From a bacterium (GTDB taxonomy: Bacteria; Auribacterota; UBA3054): a stretch of 64,000 nt of DNA. How positions within the stretch are numbered: position 1 is the stretch's first letter; every line of letters begins with the position of its first letter. The stretch covers positions 196,902 through 260,901 of the forward strand of contig JAFYXV010000003.1 in assembly GCA_017557885.1 (NCBI GenBank), in the 5' to 3' direction. The position numbers and the translations under genes are program-made. The notes beneath the pieces are model-generated. The model worked only from the letters and a program-made list of their open reading frames with translations. It was not told the DNA's origin and ran no database searches. Shown one piece after another: positions 17,014 to 26,600 of the stretch.

Positions 17014-18822
17014 TTAATTGTTTTCTATTGATCCACTGAAAGGCTTGTAGGCTTTGCCTTCCCAGTTTATCTGCATATGGTTGGAAAATTCCAGCGTGTT
17101 CAGCCTGAGTCCGTGCACCAGAACGCTCATCATGCCGAGGACGATGTTAAGAACGTGCCCTATCACTATGACAAGCGCTCCGCAAAGCCCGAAAACTATG
17201 AGCTTCCAGCCTGTCTGCCCGGCGTAGAGCATCGAACCCATATCGTTGAAGCATTGGGCGATGTAAGTGCCGGAAAGTCCCACCGCGAACAGGCGGATAT
17301 ATGAGAGGACGTCCACAAAGCTGTTGATGAAGTTAAAGGGCGTGTAAAGAACGTCGCCGATGTTGCCCCAGTTGACGCTGAACAAGAGGATAAGGACGGC
17401 GCCTATTATGCCTCCGGCGTAGCACCAGACCGGGAAGGATTGCACGCTCGTATGCTCGACGAAGGGGAAGGTGTCCCCCACTATCATCGTTATGATGGCG
17501 AAGAAATTGCAGGTCAGGAAGAACATCCAGCCGAGGTTGCCGAGGGCTTCCCTAAGGGAGCCTGCTATGACGGCGCGCCAGATCCTGGCGCCCGCCAAAT
17601 GCGTCAAAGCGACGGCGAAGCAGAACCATTGGACGCAGGCCATCGACTTCTCCCCCTGCAGGCAGGGCAGGCCTCTCAGGAAGACCGGAAGGCTTTCCTT
17701 GGCGATGCCGAAGAAAGCGCCGTTAAGAAGACCCCAGACGACCGTGCCGCAGCTTAGGATGATGAGGAAGATGATGGCCGGCTGAGCGGCCCTGGCCTTC
17801 ACTTTCAGCTTCAGGATGATCGAGGCTATGAGATAGATGAGGCCGTAGCCCGCGTCGCCTACGATGATGCTGAAGAAAAGCGTGAAGTAGATCATGACCG
17901 GAAGAGAAACGTCGCACTCGTTGTAGCCGGGCATAGCGTCGATGAAGTCGAAGACGACTTTCACCGGCTTCAGCCAGCCGGGCAGATCGAGAAGCGTCGG
18001 GACCGCCGGATCGCTGCGGTCGGCCTTCTCGTACCAGAGGCCCCAGCCTTCCCTTTTCGCGGTCTCAATGAGTTTCCCCATTTCGGGTTCAGGCACGAAA
18101 CCTTCAAGATAAACTATCTTGCCGTCCACCGTCACGGAATCGAAAGCGCTGGCGTAGGCGTATTCCCTTTCCAGTTCCTTCAAATATTTTTCCAGAACCG
18201 AAACGGCGCCTCTCAGGCTGTTCAGCTCTTTTCTGGAATTTTCCGCGCGGTTAAGGAGCCCTTCGTATTCGAGTTTCAGTTCCTTTGTGGATTTCTCCGG
18301 AAGAGAAACTTCCGGAAGTTCCAACGAGAAATCTTCCCTGCCGCATAGGGCGAAATAGACTTGCCCTTTCGTCCTGGCGATCACTTGTTTGACTACGCCG
18401 TAGGGTTCTTCCGGCTCCTGCTCTTCCTGGCAGGAATAGAGCTTAACTATGACGCCGCTCTTCCTGAGTTCCCTTATGATCTTGGGGTCGAAATCTCCCC
18501 AGGCGGAAAGAAGCTCAAGCTGGTTTTTAAGTTTCTGCGCGTTTTCCGTGTCGGCGGAAACGGAAGCGGTCAGCTCCTGGACCTTCCTGATGATCTCTTC
18601 GGGAGAAAGATCCGGAACATGATTGTCCTTCGGGCAGTTGAGGAGCGTGTTGACGACGCCCTGGGCGACTTTGATCTTTTCGGAAAGGGAATCCTTGGAG
18701 CGGCGCTCGGGCTTTTCCTTCTGGGTTATGTGGAGAACGCCCAGCTCCCTCAGCTGCTTGAGGAGTTCCTCTTCCTGGGAGGCGATGGAAAGGACCGCGA
18801 CTTTTTGCATATCTACTATCAT
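17014..18822 (-). CDS. atpI: V-type ATPase subunit I (membrane stator)
   Basis: Subunit I (the a subunit) holds the ion half-channels and ties rotor and stator together. The 602 residues comprise a cytoplasmic N-terminal half with long helices (residues ~1-290) and a membrane half with about seven helices (~300-590). The essential arginine probably lies in the VDVLSYIRLFAVGLSG segment (near residue 515). The start overlaps the atpD stop by 4 bases and has an AAGGAGG site. The overall length matches the bacterial family (~600-650). Confidence 0.92.
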   Translation of the reverse strand: MIVDMQKVAVLSIASQEEELLKQLRELGVLHITQKEKPERRSKDSLSEKIKVAQGVVNTLLNCPKDNHVPDLSPEEIIRKVQELTASVSADTENAQKLKNQLELLSAWGDFDPKIIRELRKSGVIVKLYSCQEEQEPEEPYGVVKQVIARTKGQVYFALCGREDFSLELPEVSLPEKSTKELKLEYEGLLNRAENSRKELNSLRGAVSVLEKYLKELEREYAYASAFDSVTVDGKIVYLEGFVPEPEMGKLIETAKREGWGLWYEKADRSDPAVPTLLDLPGWLKPVKVVFDFIDAMPGYNECDVSLPVMIYFTLFFSIIVGDAGYGLIYLIASIILKLKVKARAAQPAIIFLIILSCGTVVWGLLNGAFFGIAKESLPVFLRGLPCLQGEKSMACVQWFCFAVALTHLAGARIWRAVIAGSLREALGNLGWMFFLTCNFFAIITMIVGDTFPFVEHTSVQSFPVWCYAGGIIGAVLILLFSVNWGNIGDVLYTPFNFINSFVDVLSYIRLFAVGLSGTYIAQCFNDMGSMLYAGQTGWKLIVFGLCGALVIVIGHVLNIVLGMMSVLVHGLRLNTLEFSNHMQINWEGKAYKPFSGSIENN

Positions 18823-19427
18823 GCCGTCAGTCCTCCTTTCTCCGTGCTTTTACGCTTGGCGATCTTGCCTCTCACCACCGCGCTGGCCTGCTGGTCGCCG
18901 ATGAAGATCTGGATCTTTCTGATATTGCTCTTGCACTCGGGGATCTTGACCTTGTCGAAGAGGTTTATGCGCTGCACGGTCACGCGCATCTCGGCGTTTA
19001 TGAGACGCTGCTGTTCCGTCAGCACGGCGCGGTGATTCTGCAGCGAACTAAGCTCCTTTACGGCCGCGATGCCGAAGTCCACCCAGGCGGGAGTCGTCGT
19101 GAGGTCGTAGTCTGACAGGGCGAACTCCGTATCCTCGTAGATGGGGATGGGAACGCCGGCGATGTTGCCGTCCTTGGTCTTGACGGACTTGACGGAAACA
19201 AGCTTCTCCAGTTCGACCGGCTCGGAAAAGAGCACGGTCCATTTCTCCAGGTCCGCCTTCAGGTCTTCCTCGCGTTTTTTTATCTCAGCCTGTTCTTTCT
19301 CGATGCGCCGCACTTCCGCCACCAGCTGCTCTTTTTTCAATTCAAGAGTCGGCAGGAAGCGGCGGTAGCGGCTTAAGGCGTCGCGTTCGCTTTTCAGGGC
19401 TGATTTGGAAAATTTAAGTTTGGCCAT
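18819..19427 (-). CDS. atpD: V-type ATPase subunit D (central stalk)
   Basis: Subunit D is the rotating shaft inside the A3B3 head. This 202-residue protein is mostly two long helices (SERDALSRYRRFLPTLELKK... and the C-terminal half), with the family's VQRINLFDKVKIPECKSNIRKI near residues 155-180, the conserved core that sits in the catalytic head. It lies 3 bases after atpB and overlaps atpI. Confidence 0.93.
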   Translation of the reverse strand: MAKLKFSKSALKSERDALSRYRRFLPTLELKKEQLVAEVRRIEKEQAEIKKREEDLKADLEKWTVLFSEPVELEKLVSVKSVKTKDGNIAGVPIPIYEDTEFALSDYDLTTTPAWVDFGIAAVKELSSLQNHRAVLTEQQRLINAEMRVTVQRINLFDKVKIPECKSNIRKIQIFIGDQQASAVVRGKIAKRKSTEKGGLTA

Positions 19428-19430
19428 GGT

Positions 19431-20726
19431 TTATTTTGCGGGCCAGTATTTGGCTATGAGTTCCGGTTTCAAGCTGATCTCGGTCTTTTCAAAACATTCG
19501 CCGAGGATCTGCCAGCAGAGGTCCAGGGCGGCTTCCAGAGGAATGTTCACGCTTAGATCCATGAGCTTATCCTCAAAAAGCTTTCCGTACTTCAGGAGCT
19601 TCAGGTCCCAGGCGCTCATCAAAAAGCCCATGGACTGTTTCTCCTGCGTCTCGCGGCACTGGGCGTAGAGCTGGATCATGGTGTTCATGATGGCGCGGTG
19701 GTCGTCACGAGTCTTGTTGTTGACCTGCTGTTTCAGACGGGAAAGGGAGCCGAAGGGCTCGATGCGGCCGTTCTTCAGATAGAACTGGCCTTCCGTGATG
19801 TAGCCGGTGTTGTCCGGGACGGGATGCGTGACATCGTCGCCTGGCATGGTCGTGACGGCCAGAATGGTGATGGAGCCGGCGTCCTCGAAGTCCACGGCTT
19901 TTTCATAACGGCTGGCGAGCTGACTGTAGAGGTCGCCGGGGTAACCGCGGTTGGCCGGCACCTGTTCCATGGTGATGGCGATCTCCTTCATGGCGTCCGC
20001 GAAGTTCGTCATGTCGGTCAGAAGCACAAGAACGCGCTTTCCAGCCACAGCGAACTGCTCGGCGGTGGCCAGGCACATGTCTGGCACCATCTGGCATTCC
20101 ACGATGGGGTCGGCGGCCGTATGCACGAACATCACGGTTCTAACCAAGGCGCCGCGCTCCTCGAAGGTGTCGCGGAAGAAAAGATAGTCGTCGTGCTTAA
20201 GCCCCATGCCGCCGAAGACGATGATGTCGACTTCCGCCTGCATGGCGATGCGGGCCAGAAGTTCGTTGTAAGGTTCGCCGGCGATCGAGAAGATCGGCAG
20301 CTTCTGGGATTCCACAAGCGTGTTGAAGACGTCGATCATCGGGATGCCCGTTCTCACCATGTGGCGCGGGATGATGCGCCTGGCGGGGTTGACGGAGGGG
20401 CCGCCGATATCCACCGCTTTGCCCTGAAGCGCCGGGCCTCTGTCACGGGGCTGTCCGCTGCCGTTGAAGACGCGCCCTAAAAGGTCGTCGCTGAAGCTGA
20501 CCTGCATGTTGCGGCCAAGGAAGCGCACTTCGTCGTTGGTGGCGATGCCTCTTGCGCCCGCGAAGACCTGCAGCGACACAAGGTCGCCCGCGATCTTGAT
20601 GACCTGGGCCAAAGAGGTGCCGCGTTTGCTGGTGACTTCCGCGAGCTCGTTATAGCCTACGCCCGTGGCGGAGACTGTAATAACGCTGCCTGCTATCTGT
20701 AAAACTCTGGTGTGTATAGTCTGCAT
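19431..20726 (-). CDS. atpB: V-type ATPase subunit B (non-catalytic)
   Basis: Subunit B alternates with A in the head. The 431 residues have the P-loop-like fold but no GKT Walker A, as expected for B: the corresponding stretch is [17 protein letters not shown] (~residue 150). The family segments [18 protein letters not shown], and [16 protein letters not shown] are present. It sits between A and D with short gaps (14 and 3 bases). Confidence 0.95.
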   Translation of the reverse strand: MQTIHTRVLQIAGSVITVSATGVGYNELAEVTSKRGTSLAQVIKIAGDLVSLQVFAGARGIATNDEVRFLGRNMQVSFSDDLLGRVFNGSGQPRDRGPALQGKAVDIGGPSVNPARRIIPRHMVRTGIPMIDVFNTLVESQKLPIFSIAGEPYNELLARIAMQAEVDIIVFGGMGLKHDDYLFFRDTFEERGALVRTVMFVHTAADPIVECQMVPDMCLATAEQFAVAGKRVLVLLTDMTNFADAMKEIAITMEQVPANRGYPGDLYSQLASRYEKAVDFEDAGSITILAVTTMPGDDVTHPVPDNTGYITEGQFYLKNGRIEPFGSLSRLKQQVNNKTRDDHRAIMNTMIQLYAQCRETQEKQSMGFLMSAWDLKLLKYGKLFEDKLMDLSVNIPLEAALDLCWQILGECFEKTEISLKPELIAKYWPAK

Positions 20727-20740
20727 ATCTCTATTCTCCT

Positions 20741-22468
20741 TTACGCTCTGCGCTCCGCGACATGTTTGTCAAGAAGCTCTTCAGCCGCCTTGCACTTCTC
20801 GCTTTCCCAGGGCGAAATGTTCCAGTTCTTGAATTCCCTGGTCAGTTCGAGGAAGAAGCTGCGGGCCTGGTCCTTGGTGTCGAAAGAAAACTTCGTCTTA
20901 ATGATGGAGAGCATCTTATCGAAGACGTAGCGCTGGCGCTCAAGGGAGCAGGCGGCGTCCACTTCGTCGAAGGAGTCCTGCTGAAGGAAAGCGTTGTCCA
21001 AAAATTCGGATTTCAAATAGAGCACGAAGTCGTCCATGGAGGTGCCTTCTTCGCCCACCACTTTCATCATCTGGCTGACTTCGTTGCCGCGCCTCAATAT
21101 CGCCCTGGCTTCCGGAACTTTCTCGGAAACCGGGTTGGGGTATTTGCTCCAAGAGTCAAGCGGGTTGATGGCGGGGTAACGGCGGGCGTCGGAACGCTCC
21201 CTGGAAAGGCCGTGGAAAGCGCCCACGACTTTCAGGGTGCCCTGCGTCACAGGTTCCTCAAAGTTGCCGCCGGCGGGACTGACGGTGCCGCCGATGGTGA
21301 CGGAGCCTTTCTCGCCGTTATATAGTTTGACGTAGCCGGCCCTTTCGTAGAAGTTCGCAATCAAGGATTCCAGATAAGCCGGGAAAGCTTCTTCGCCCGG
21401 GATCTCTTCCAGGCGGCCACTGACTTCGCGCAGCGCCTGGGCCCAGCGGGAAGTGGAGTCCGCCAAAAGAAGGACGTGCAGTCCCATCTGGCGGTAATAT
21501 TCGGCCAGCGTCACCGCCGTATAAACGGAAGCTTCGCGGGCCGCCACCGGCATGGAGCTGGTGTTGCAGATGATGATGGTCCTTTCCATCAAAGAGCGCC
21601 CGGTCCTGGGGTCGATGAGTTCCGGGAATTCGCGGAGCGTTTCCACGACTTCGCCGGCGCGTTCGCCGCAGGCCGCCAGGATGACGATGTCAACGTCGGC
21701 GTTGCGGCTCGTGACCTGCTGCAGAACAGTCTTGCCGGCGCCGAAAGGACCGGGAATGCAGTAGGTGCCGCCTCGGGAGATCGGGAAGAAAGTGTCGATG
21801 ATCCTGGTTTGGGTGACCATCGGCTCAAGCGGGCGGAGCCTCTCGGCGTAAGCGTTGATGGCGAGCTTCACCGGCCATTCCTGACGCATGGCGACCGTCT
21901 CCACAGTCCCGTCCTCAAGGGATTCCACTTCCGCGATCTTTTCCGTCACGGTGTAACTGCCTTTGGGAGCGATATACTTTATCTTCCAGGTCCCTCTCAG
22001 TTTCAGCGGGACCATGATCTGGTGCTTGAAGATGCCTTCCGGAACGAAGCCCAGCCAGTAGCCGGCTTCCACTTCGTCGCCGACCTTGGCGGTCGGGGTG
22101 AAATCCCAGGCTTTCTGCATATCCAGAGCAGGCAGGTATTTTCCGCGCTGCAGGAAGTTGCCGCACTCCGCGGCCAGATCGTTCAAGGGGTTCTGCAGTC
22201 CGTCGTAGGTACGGGAGAGAAGGCCCGGGCCCAGTTCGGCGCTCAGAAGTTCGCCGGTGAATTCAACAGCGTCGCCCTGCTTCAGGCCGCGGGTATCCTC
22301 GTAAACCTGCAGGTCGGCGTATTCGCCGCGGATCCTGATAACTTCAGACTTCAGGCGCTTGTCGCCCACTACGGCGTAGGCCACCTCGTTCTGGATCACC
22401 TTGTCGGCGAACTTGACGGTGATGATGTTGCTGTTGACGGCAGCAACTCGTCCAACTGATACAGCCAT
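20741..22468 (-). CDS. atpA: V-type ATPase subunit A (catalytic)
   Basis: Subunit A hydrolyses or makes ATP. The 575 residues include the A-type Walker A GPFGAGKT (residues ~231-238), the catalytic Glu region GERAGEV, Walker [17 protein letters not shown] (~333), and the ~90-residue non-homologous region typical of V/A-type A subunits between the N-terminal barrel and the Walker A. The gene order and length match PVC and spirochaete operons. Confidence 0.96.
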   Translation of the reverse strand: MAVSVGRVAAVNSNIITVKFADKVIQNEVAYAVVGDKRLKSEVIRIRGEYADLQVYEDTRGLKQGDAVEFTGELLSAELGPGLLSRTYDGLQNPLNDLAAECGNFLQRGKYLPALDMQKAWDFTPTAKVGDEVEAGYWLGFVPEGIFKHQIMVPLKLRGTWKIKYIAPKGSYTVTEKIAEVESLEDGTVETVAMRQEWPVKLAINAYAERLRPLEPMVTQTRIIDTFFPISRGGTYCIPGPFGAGKTVLQQVTSRNADVDIVILAACGERAGEVVETLREFPELIDPRTGRSLMERTIIICNTSSMPVAAREASVYTAVTLAEYYRQMGLHVLLLADSTSRWAQALREVSGRLEEIPGEEAFPAYLESLIANFYERAGYVKLYNGEKGSVTIGGTVSPAGGNFEEPVTQGTLKVVGAFHGLSRERSDARRYPAINPLDSWSKYPNPVSEKVPEARAILRRGNEVSQMMKVVGEEGTSMDDFVLYLKSEFLDNAFLQQDSFDEVDAACSLERQRYVFDKMLSIIKTKFSFDTKDQARSFFLELTREFKNWNISPWESEKCKAAEELLDKHVAERRA

Positions 22469-22484
22469 CTATATTGCTCCTATT

Positions 22485-22991
22485 TTAACTTTTTACCATG
22501 CATGAATCTTTAAGCACCTCTTGCCCTTTCAGGTCGTCGAGGCATTTCCAGCGCCAGAGGATCACTAACTTCTTGAAGTAGCAGTAAACCGCCGTGTAGT
22601 CGAAGAAATGGCCAGCGCTCATCTCGTCCAGGCGGGAGAAGCAGATGAGGTCCAGGCCTCGCTCTATCTTCAAAGGCTCGCCGGTCTTGTAAAGCTCCGT
22701 TATCCCCTGCTTCGTGGCGCCGTCCATGACGTCGGTCCTGAGCCTGTCGGCTTGGAATTCCTTTCCAAGCCTCGCGGCCCTGATCTGCGCCACCGCGCTC
22801 CTGAAGGATCTCTCCCAGAGAGCCCATTCGGCGGCCACGTCAAGTTTGGCGTTCGCGTCTGTCAGCGCTTTCAGTTCTTCATCCCCCAGCCACGGCGCGG
22901 CCCTCTCGATGAACTCGTCGGGCGACATGGGAGGTTCGCCTTCAAAGTTCAGATAAGGAAGAGAACAGACGAAAGTGTAGTAATTGCCCAT
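22485..22991 (-). CDS. DUF2764 protein of the V-ATPase operon
   Basis: This 168-residue protein starts with MGNYYTFVCSLPYL, the signature of the DUF2764 family encoded between subunits E and A in chlamydial and other bacterial V-ATPase operons. It is soluble and predicted mostly helical with several Trp (WLGDEE, WALWERSF, ILWRWKCL). These operons encode no obvious subunit C/d, so this protein may take the place of the C-type stator/rotor adaptor; that is inference. It is 3 bases after atpE and 16 before atpA. It seems shorter than the chlamydial relatives I remember. Confidence 0.8.
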   Translation of the reverse strand: MGNYYTFVCSLPYLNFEGEPPMSPDEFIERAAPWLGDEELKALTDANAKLDVAAEWALWERSFRSAVAQIRAARLGKEFQADRLRTDVMDGATKQGITELYKTGEPLKIERGLDLICFSRLDEMSAGHFFDYTAVYCYFKKLVILWRWKCLDDLKGQEVLKDSCMVKS

Positions 22992-22994
22992 TTT

Positions 22995-23585
22995 TTAGTC
23001 TCTCAGGACCGCGGCGAGTTTAGGCGAGAGCTGGGAACTGAGAAGTTCCACCAGCGTCTCGTCGGTAAGTTCGATCTTCAGGTCTCCGTTCACGGAAACG
23101 ACGGAAGCGCCGGCTTTCAGGCCCTTGACGGGGCAGACCTTTACGCCGCCCTTGGCTTTTCCGGCGAGTTCGCTGAAGAAATACTTTTCCAGCTTCTCGA
23201 CGTCGCTGCCTTCCGGAACTTCGACCTTTACGTCGCCTTCGCACTCGGCTGCCAGCTTCAGTATGATCGGCTTGACGGAATCAAGCGTCAGCACTTCCGG
23301 AGCTTTTTCCGCAAAAACTTTCTTCAGGAGACTTTCCAGTTCCTGGCGCGTGTAAGTCAGGACGTCCCTTGAGGCGAAACGCAAAGTCTTCTCGCCGTTC
23401 TCCGCAAACTGCTTTGCTTTGGCTTCGGCGTCGGCGATTATCTTTTCCGCTTCCTTGCGGGCGTCGCCGAGGATCTTTTCCGCTTCCAATTTGGCTTGGG
23501 CTAATTTAAGTTCGGCTTGCTCCGTGGCTTTTCCCACGGCTTCGTTTTGGATCTTCTCCAAGAACTCATTGAGTTGTTCGGCCAT
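22995..23585 (-). CDS. atpE: V-type ATPase subunit E (peripheral stalk)
   Basis: Subunit E forms the outer stalk. The 196 residues begin with a long Ala/Glu/Lys-rich coiled coil (residues ~5-75) and end in a globular domain (~85-196), ending in SPKLAAVLRD. First gene of the operon, with an AGGGGA ribosome site. Its own promoter overlaps the end of the upstream protease gene. Subunit G/H, the usual partner of E, is not encoded here. Confidence 0.88.
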   Translation of the reverse strand: MAEQLNEFLEKIQNEAVGKATEQAELKLAQAKLEAEKILGDARKEAEKIIADAEAKAKQFAENGEKTLRFASRDVLTYTRQELESLLKKVFAEKAPEVLTLDSVKPIILKLAAECEGDVKVEVPEGSDVEKLEKYFFSELAGKAKGGVKVCPVKGLKAGASVVSVNGDLKIELTDETLVELLSSQLSPKLAAVLRD

Positions 23586-23631
23586 ATATTTCCCCTAAAT
23601 ATGAGAATAATTTAAATAAAAAACTCCGGAA

Positions 23632-23660
23632 ATTATATCAAAAGATGTTTTCTGAGGCAA
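23632..23660 (-). promoter_or_regulatory. V-ATPase operon promoter
   Basis: Minus strand TTGCCT, 17 bases and a perfect TATAAT (23637-23632). It overlaps the last codons and stop of the S8 protease gene; start predicted at ~23625, giving a ~40-nt leader. Confidence 0.65.
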
Positions 23661-26600
23661 CGAAGCGCCAGAAGCGCCACCAGGAACGCCAGGACGCCCG
23701 GTTCGGGAATGTACGGGCCTATGGAGACGGTCAGGTCCCTGACGTCCACGTAGGTCCCGTCGTAGGTCAGTTTGAAGCAAAGGCTGTCCAAACCGTCGGA
23801 TTCCGATATCTTCGTGCCGGTGATCTTGCGGCCCTCGTCCTTCGTCGTATCGGCGAAGGTGATGGTGTCGAGATACTTCACGCTGTTGGTGAAGGAGATC
23901 TCGAAGGAATAGTCGAAGAAGGAACCCAAGGGCGTCTTGTTCGTGAAGAGGCCGGTGTTCCTCAAATAGTCCGTAAGCGTAACTTTGACGTACTTCTGGC
24001 CGCCTGTCGACATCGTTGTGAAGGCGCTCTGGAACTGCCTGTGAGGCTCGTCCTGCGTGTGGTAGAAGTAGCCTTTGAAGTCGTCAGAGAACCTAAGCTG
24101 GCAGCTGATGGTCAGAGGCAGATCGTCTATCATTCCTTCGGGAAGGCCGACCTGGCAGAAGGCGCCCTGCTCGGTTATCGGCAGCGAAGAATTGCGCGCC
24201 TTAGTTACTCTGACAAAGCCTTTGTCCTTATATATGCCTGAGGTCGCGGTCGTGCTGGCCTCGCATTTCCAGTTGGCTTCGACGTCTTCCATCGCGGTGC
24301 CTTCCGGGTAGCTGTCGAAACTGGACTTGTAAAGGACGTAGCCGGATTCGTCGCAGCCGGAGGGGCAGCCGAAGCGCATGGTCTTCTTGCCGGCAGATCC
24401 CGCGTCGATCTCTATGGTTCCCCAGAGATAGGTCGCCCTCGCTCTGTTGTCCGGGCCCGTGATCTTGAGGTTGCAGACGTCGTTGAAAGTGCCGCTCATA
24501 GGTTCGACGCTGAATTTGTCGGCGCCTTCCGTAATCCTGGCGGTGAAAGTGATGCTTTCCGTGGCGTAGCTGTTGGTCAGCGGCCATTCCATAAACTCTT
24601 CGCCGAGGTTGAAGGAACGGGAGCACACGAAAAGCTTCGGAGTCTCGAAAGCTTCCGTTCTCATGTTTATGTTGGCGACGTCGAGCTGGCTGCCTCCTTC
24701 CGGCAGATAGATGCGCATGTCCTCGATGGCGCCGCCGGAAACGACCTTTTCGCCGTCGATGGCTTTGTCCACGGTATAGACCTTGTCGCCGAAGAAGACG
24801 CGCTTCAGGGTCTTCTTGCCGGCGTCCGTGTTGATCCTGTAGCCGTAGCGGAAGAATTCGCCCTGCGGCACCGTGTCGGTGATCAGTTCGGGGGTAGAGG
24901 CCAGGTCGGTCAGGTAAAGCTTCACATTTCCGCCGACGCAGCGCAGCTCGCTTTGGAACTGCCTGCTCAAGGGGTCCTGGCCCACTATGACTCTGGCGCC
25001 GTCGCCGCTCACTCTAAGCGTGGAGTCGAAAATGAAATCGTGGTCCTCGGCGTGCGTTTCCGGCATACGGGCCTTGAAATAGACGCCCGCTTCGTCTTCC
25101 GTGGAGGTGGCGTCGGGCTCTCCGTAGAGCGTCAGCGTCTGTTCCCTGCTTTCGTTGGAATACCAGCGCTCGATCTTAAGGTCGTCGAAGGCGAAGCCGC
25201 CGTTGCCGAACTGGTAGAAGCGCAATATTGTGAAGTAGTCGTTGTTGCCGGCGCCGCCGGTAGGTCCGTAGCAGTCCTCCACCGTGTCCCCTATCTTTAC
25301 TCTCCTCAGGGTGTGCTTGTTCATATTATTGTCGACTTCCACCCAGAGTTCCACGTCCGTCCACTCGTTCTCAACTAACCTAGTTTTCGAGCGGTACTGC
25401 GGATGGTTGCCTTCCGTGGAACCCGAACGAATGACGTACTTGCGGCCGTACTTGGTGAAGAAGAGCTCGCCGACAGTTGGCGTCCACAAAGAGAACGATT
25501 TGTCCGCCGTGCCCCAGGCCTTGGCTTTGAAGCTGAATTTCAGATAGCTGTGGTCGTAGGCTTCGCTCCACTTGGAGGTCAGTCCGCTGATCTTGTAATG
25601 CGGGCAGTAGCTGGAGTTGATGCGGGAGATGTCGAGATATTTCCCGTCCGGCCCGCCGTTTTTAACCATGGTCGTGCCGTTGGTGGAAAGCCCGGCGGCC
25701 AAGGTCCAGCCGTTCTGGCCGATCACGGAAACGTCCGTCTCATAGCCTTCGAAATCTTCCTCGAAGACCGTGTCGATGTAGACGGGGTCCATGAAGGTTA
25801 TGCTTTCGCCCGTTCCGCCCTGTTCAGTCACAGCCACGTCTTCTTCGGCAACTGAGCCGGCGTCGCTTCCCTCGAAGCGGGAAGTGAAGAGCGTATAGCC
25901 CTCTTCGCCGCCGACCGGCACGCCGATCGTTCTTGTGACCGCGCCGCCCTGGCCGCCGTTGATCATGAATTCGCAGACCGGATACGCGCTGGTGGCTTTC
26001 GAAAGATCGGCGTTCAAAATTATGGTCATAGACTTCTCGAAACTGCCGGAAGTCTTGGAGAAGGAGAAAACTTTTTCATAGTTCTTGTTAAAGGAGGCTG
26101 TGAATTCCAGCGTGCAGTTCTCCTCTAGATTGGTAAGGACGATCTCGCAGCTGGCGGAGCCCATTTCAAACTGCGGTTCATTTGCCAGCGCGAGCTTGGG
26201 ATTGCGCTGACTTGTACCGTAGGTGAAGGCGACGCTGGCGACCTGGGGTCCGTTCATGATAGTGGCGGCCTTGACGATCACTTTGTAGGTGCCCGCTTCG
26301 CTGTTGCCAAGATGCAGAATTTCGGTGGTGTCAAGGTGATTGCCGCGGTTGTAAACGGTGCCGCTGGGTGAAATGACGTAAAGGTCAAGGTCGTTGACGA
26401 TCGCTTTCTCAGCGCCGGAAGTGCCGGGATAGTCGCTCCAGGCCAGGGAGACCGTCAGATCGCAGTCAGCCGGTTTCTCAAACGTGTTGGTGGCCGCGGC
26501 GCCGGTCCTACTTAACTGGCATTCGAAGAAGTCCATCTTTCCGTTGGCCGGCGTTAAGCTTTCTCTCAGATTGACGTGGCCGTGGCCTTCCATATAGTTG

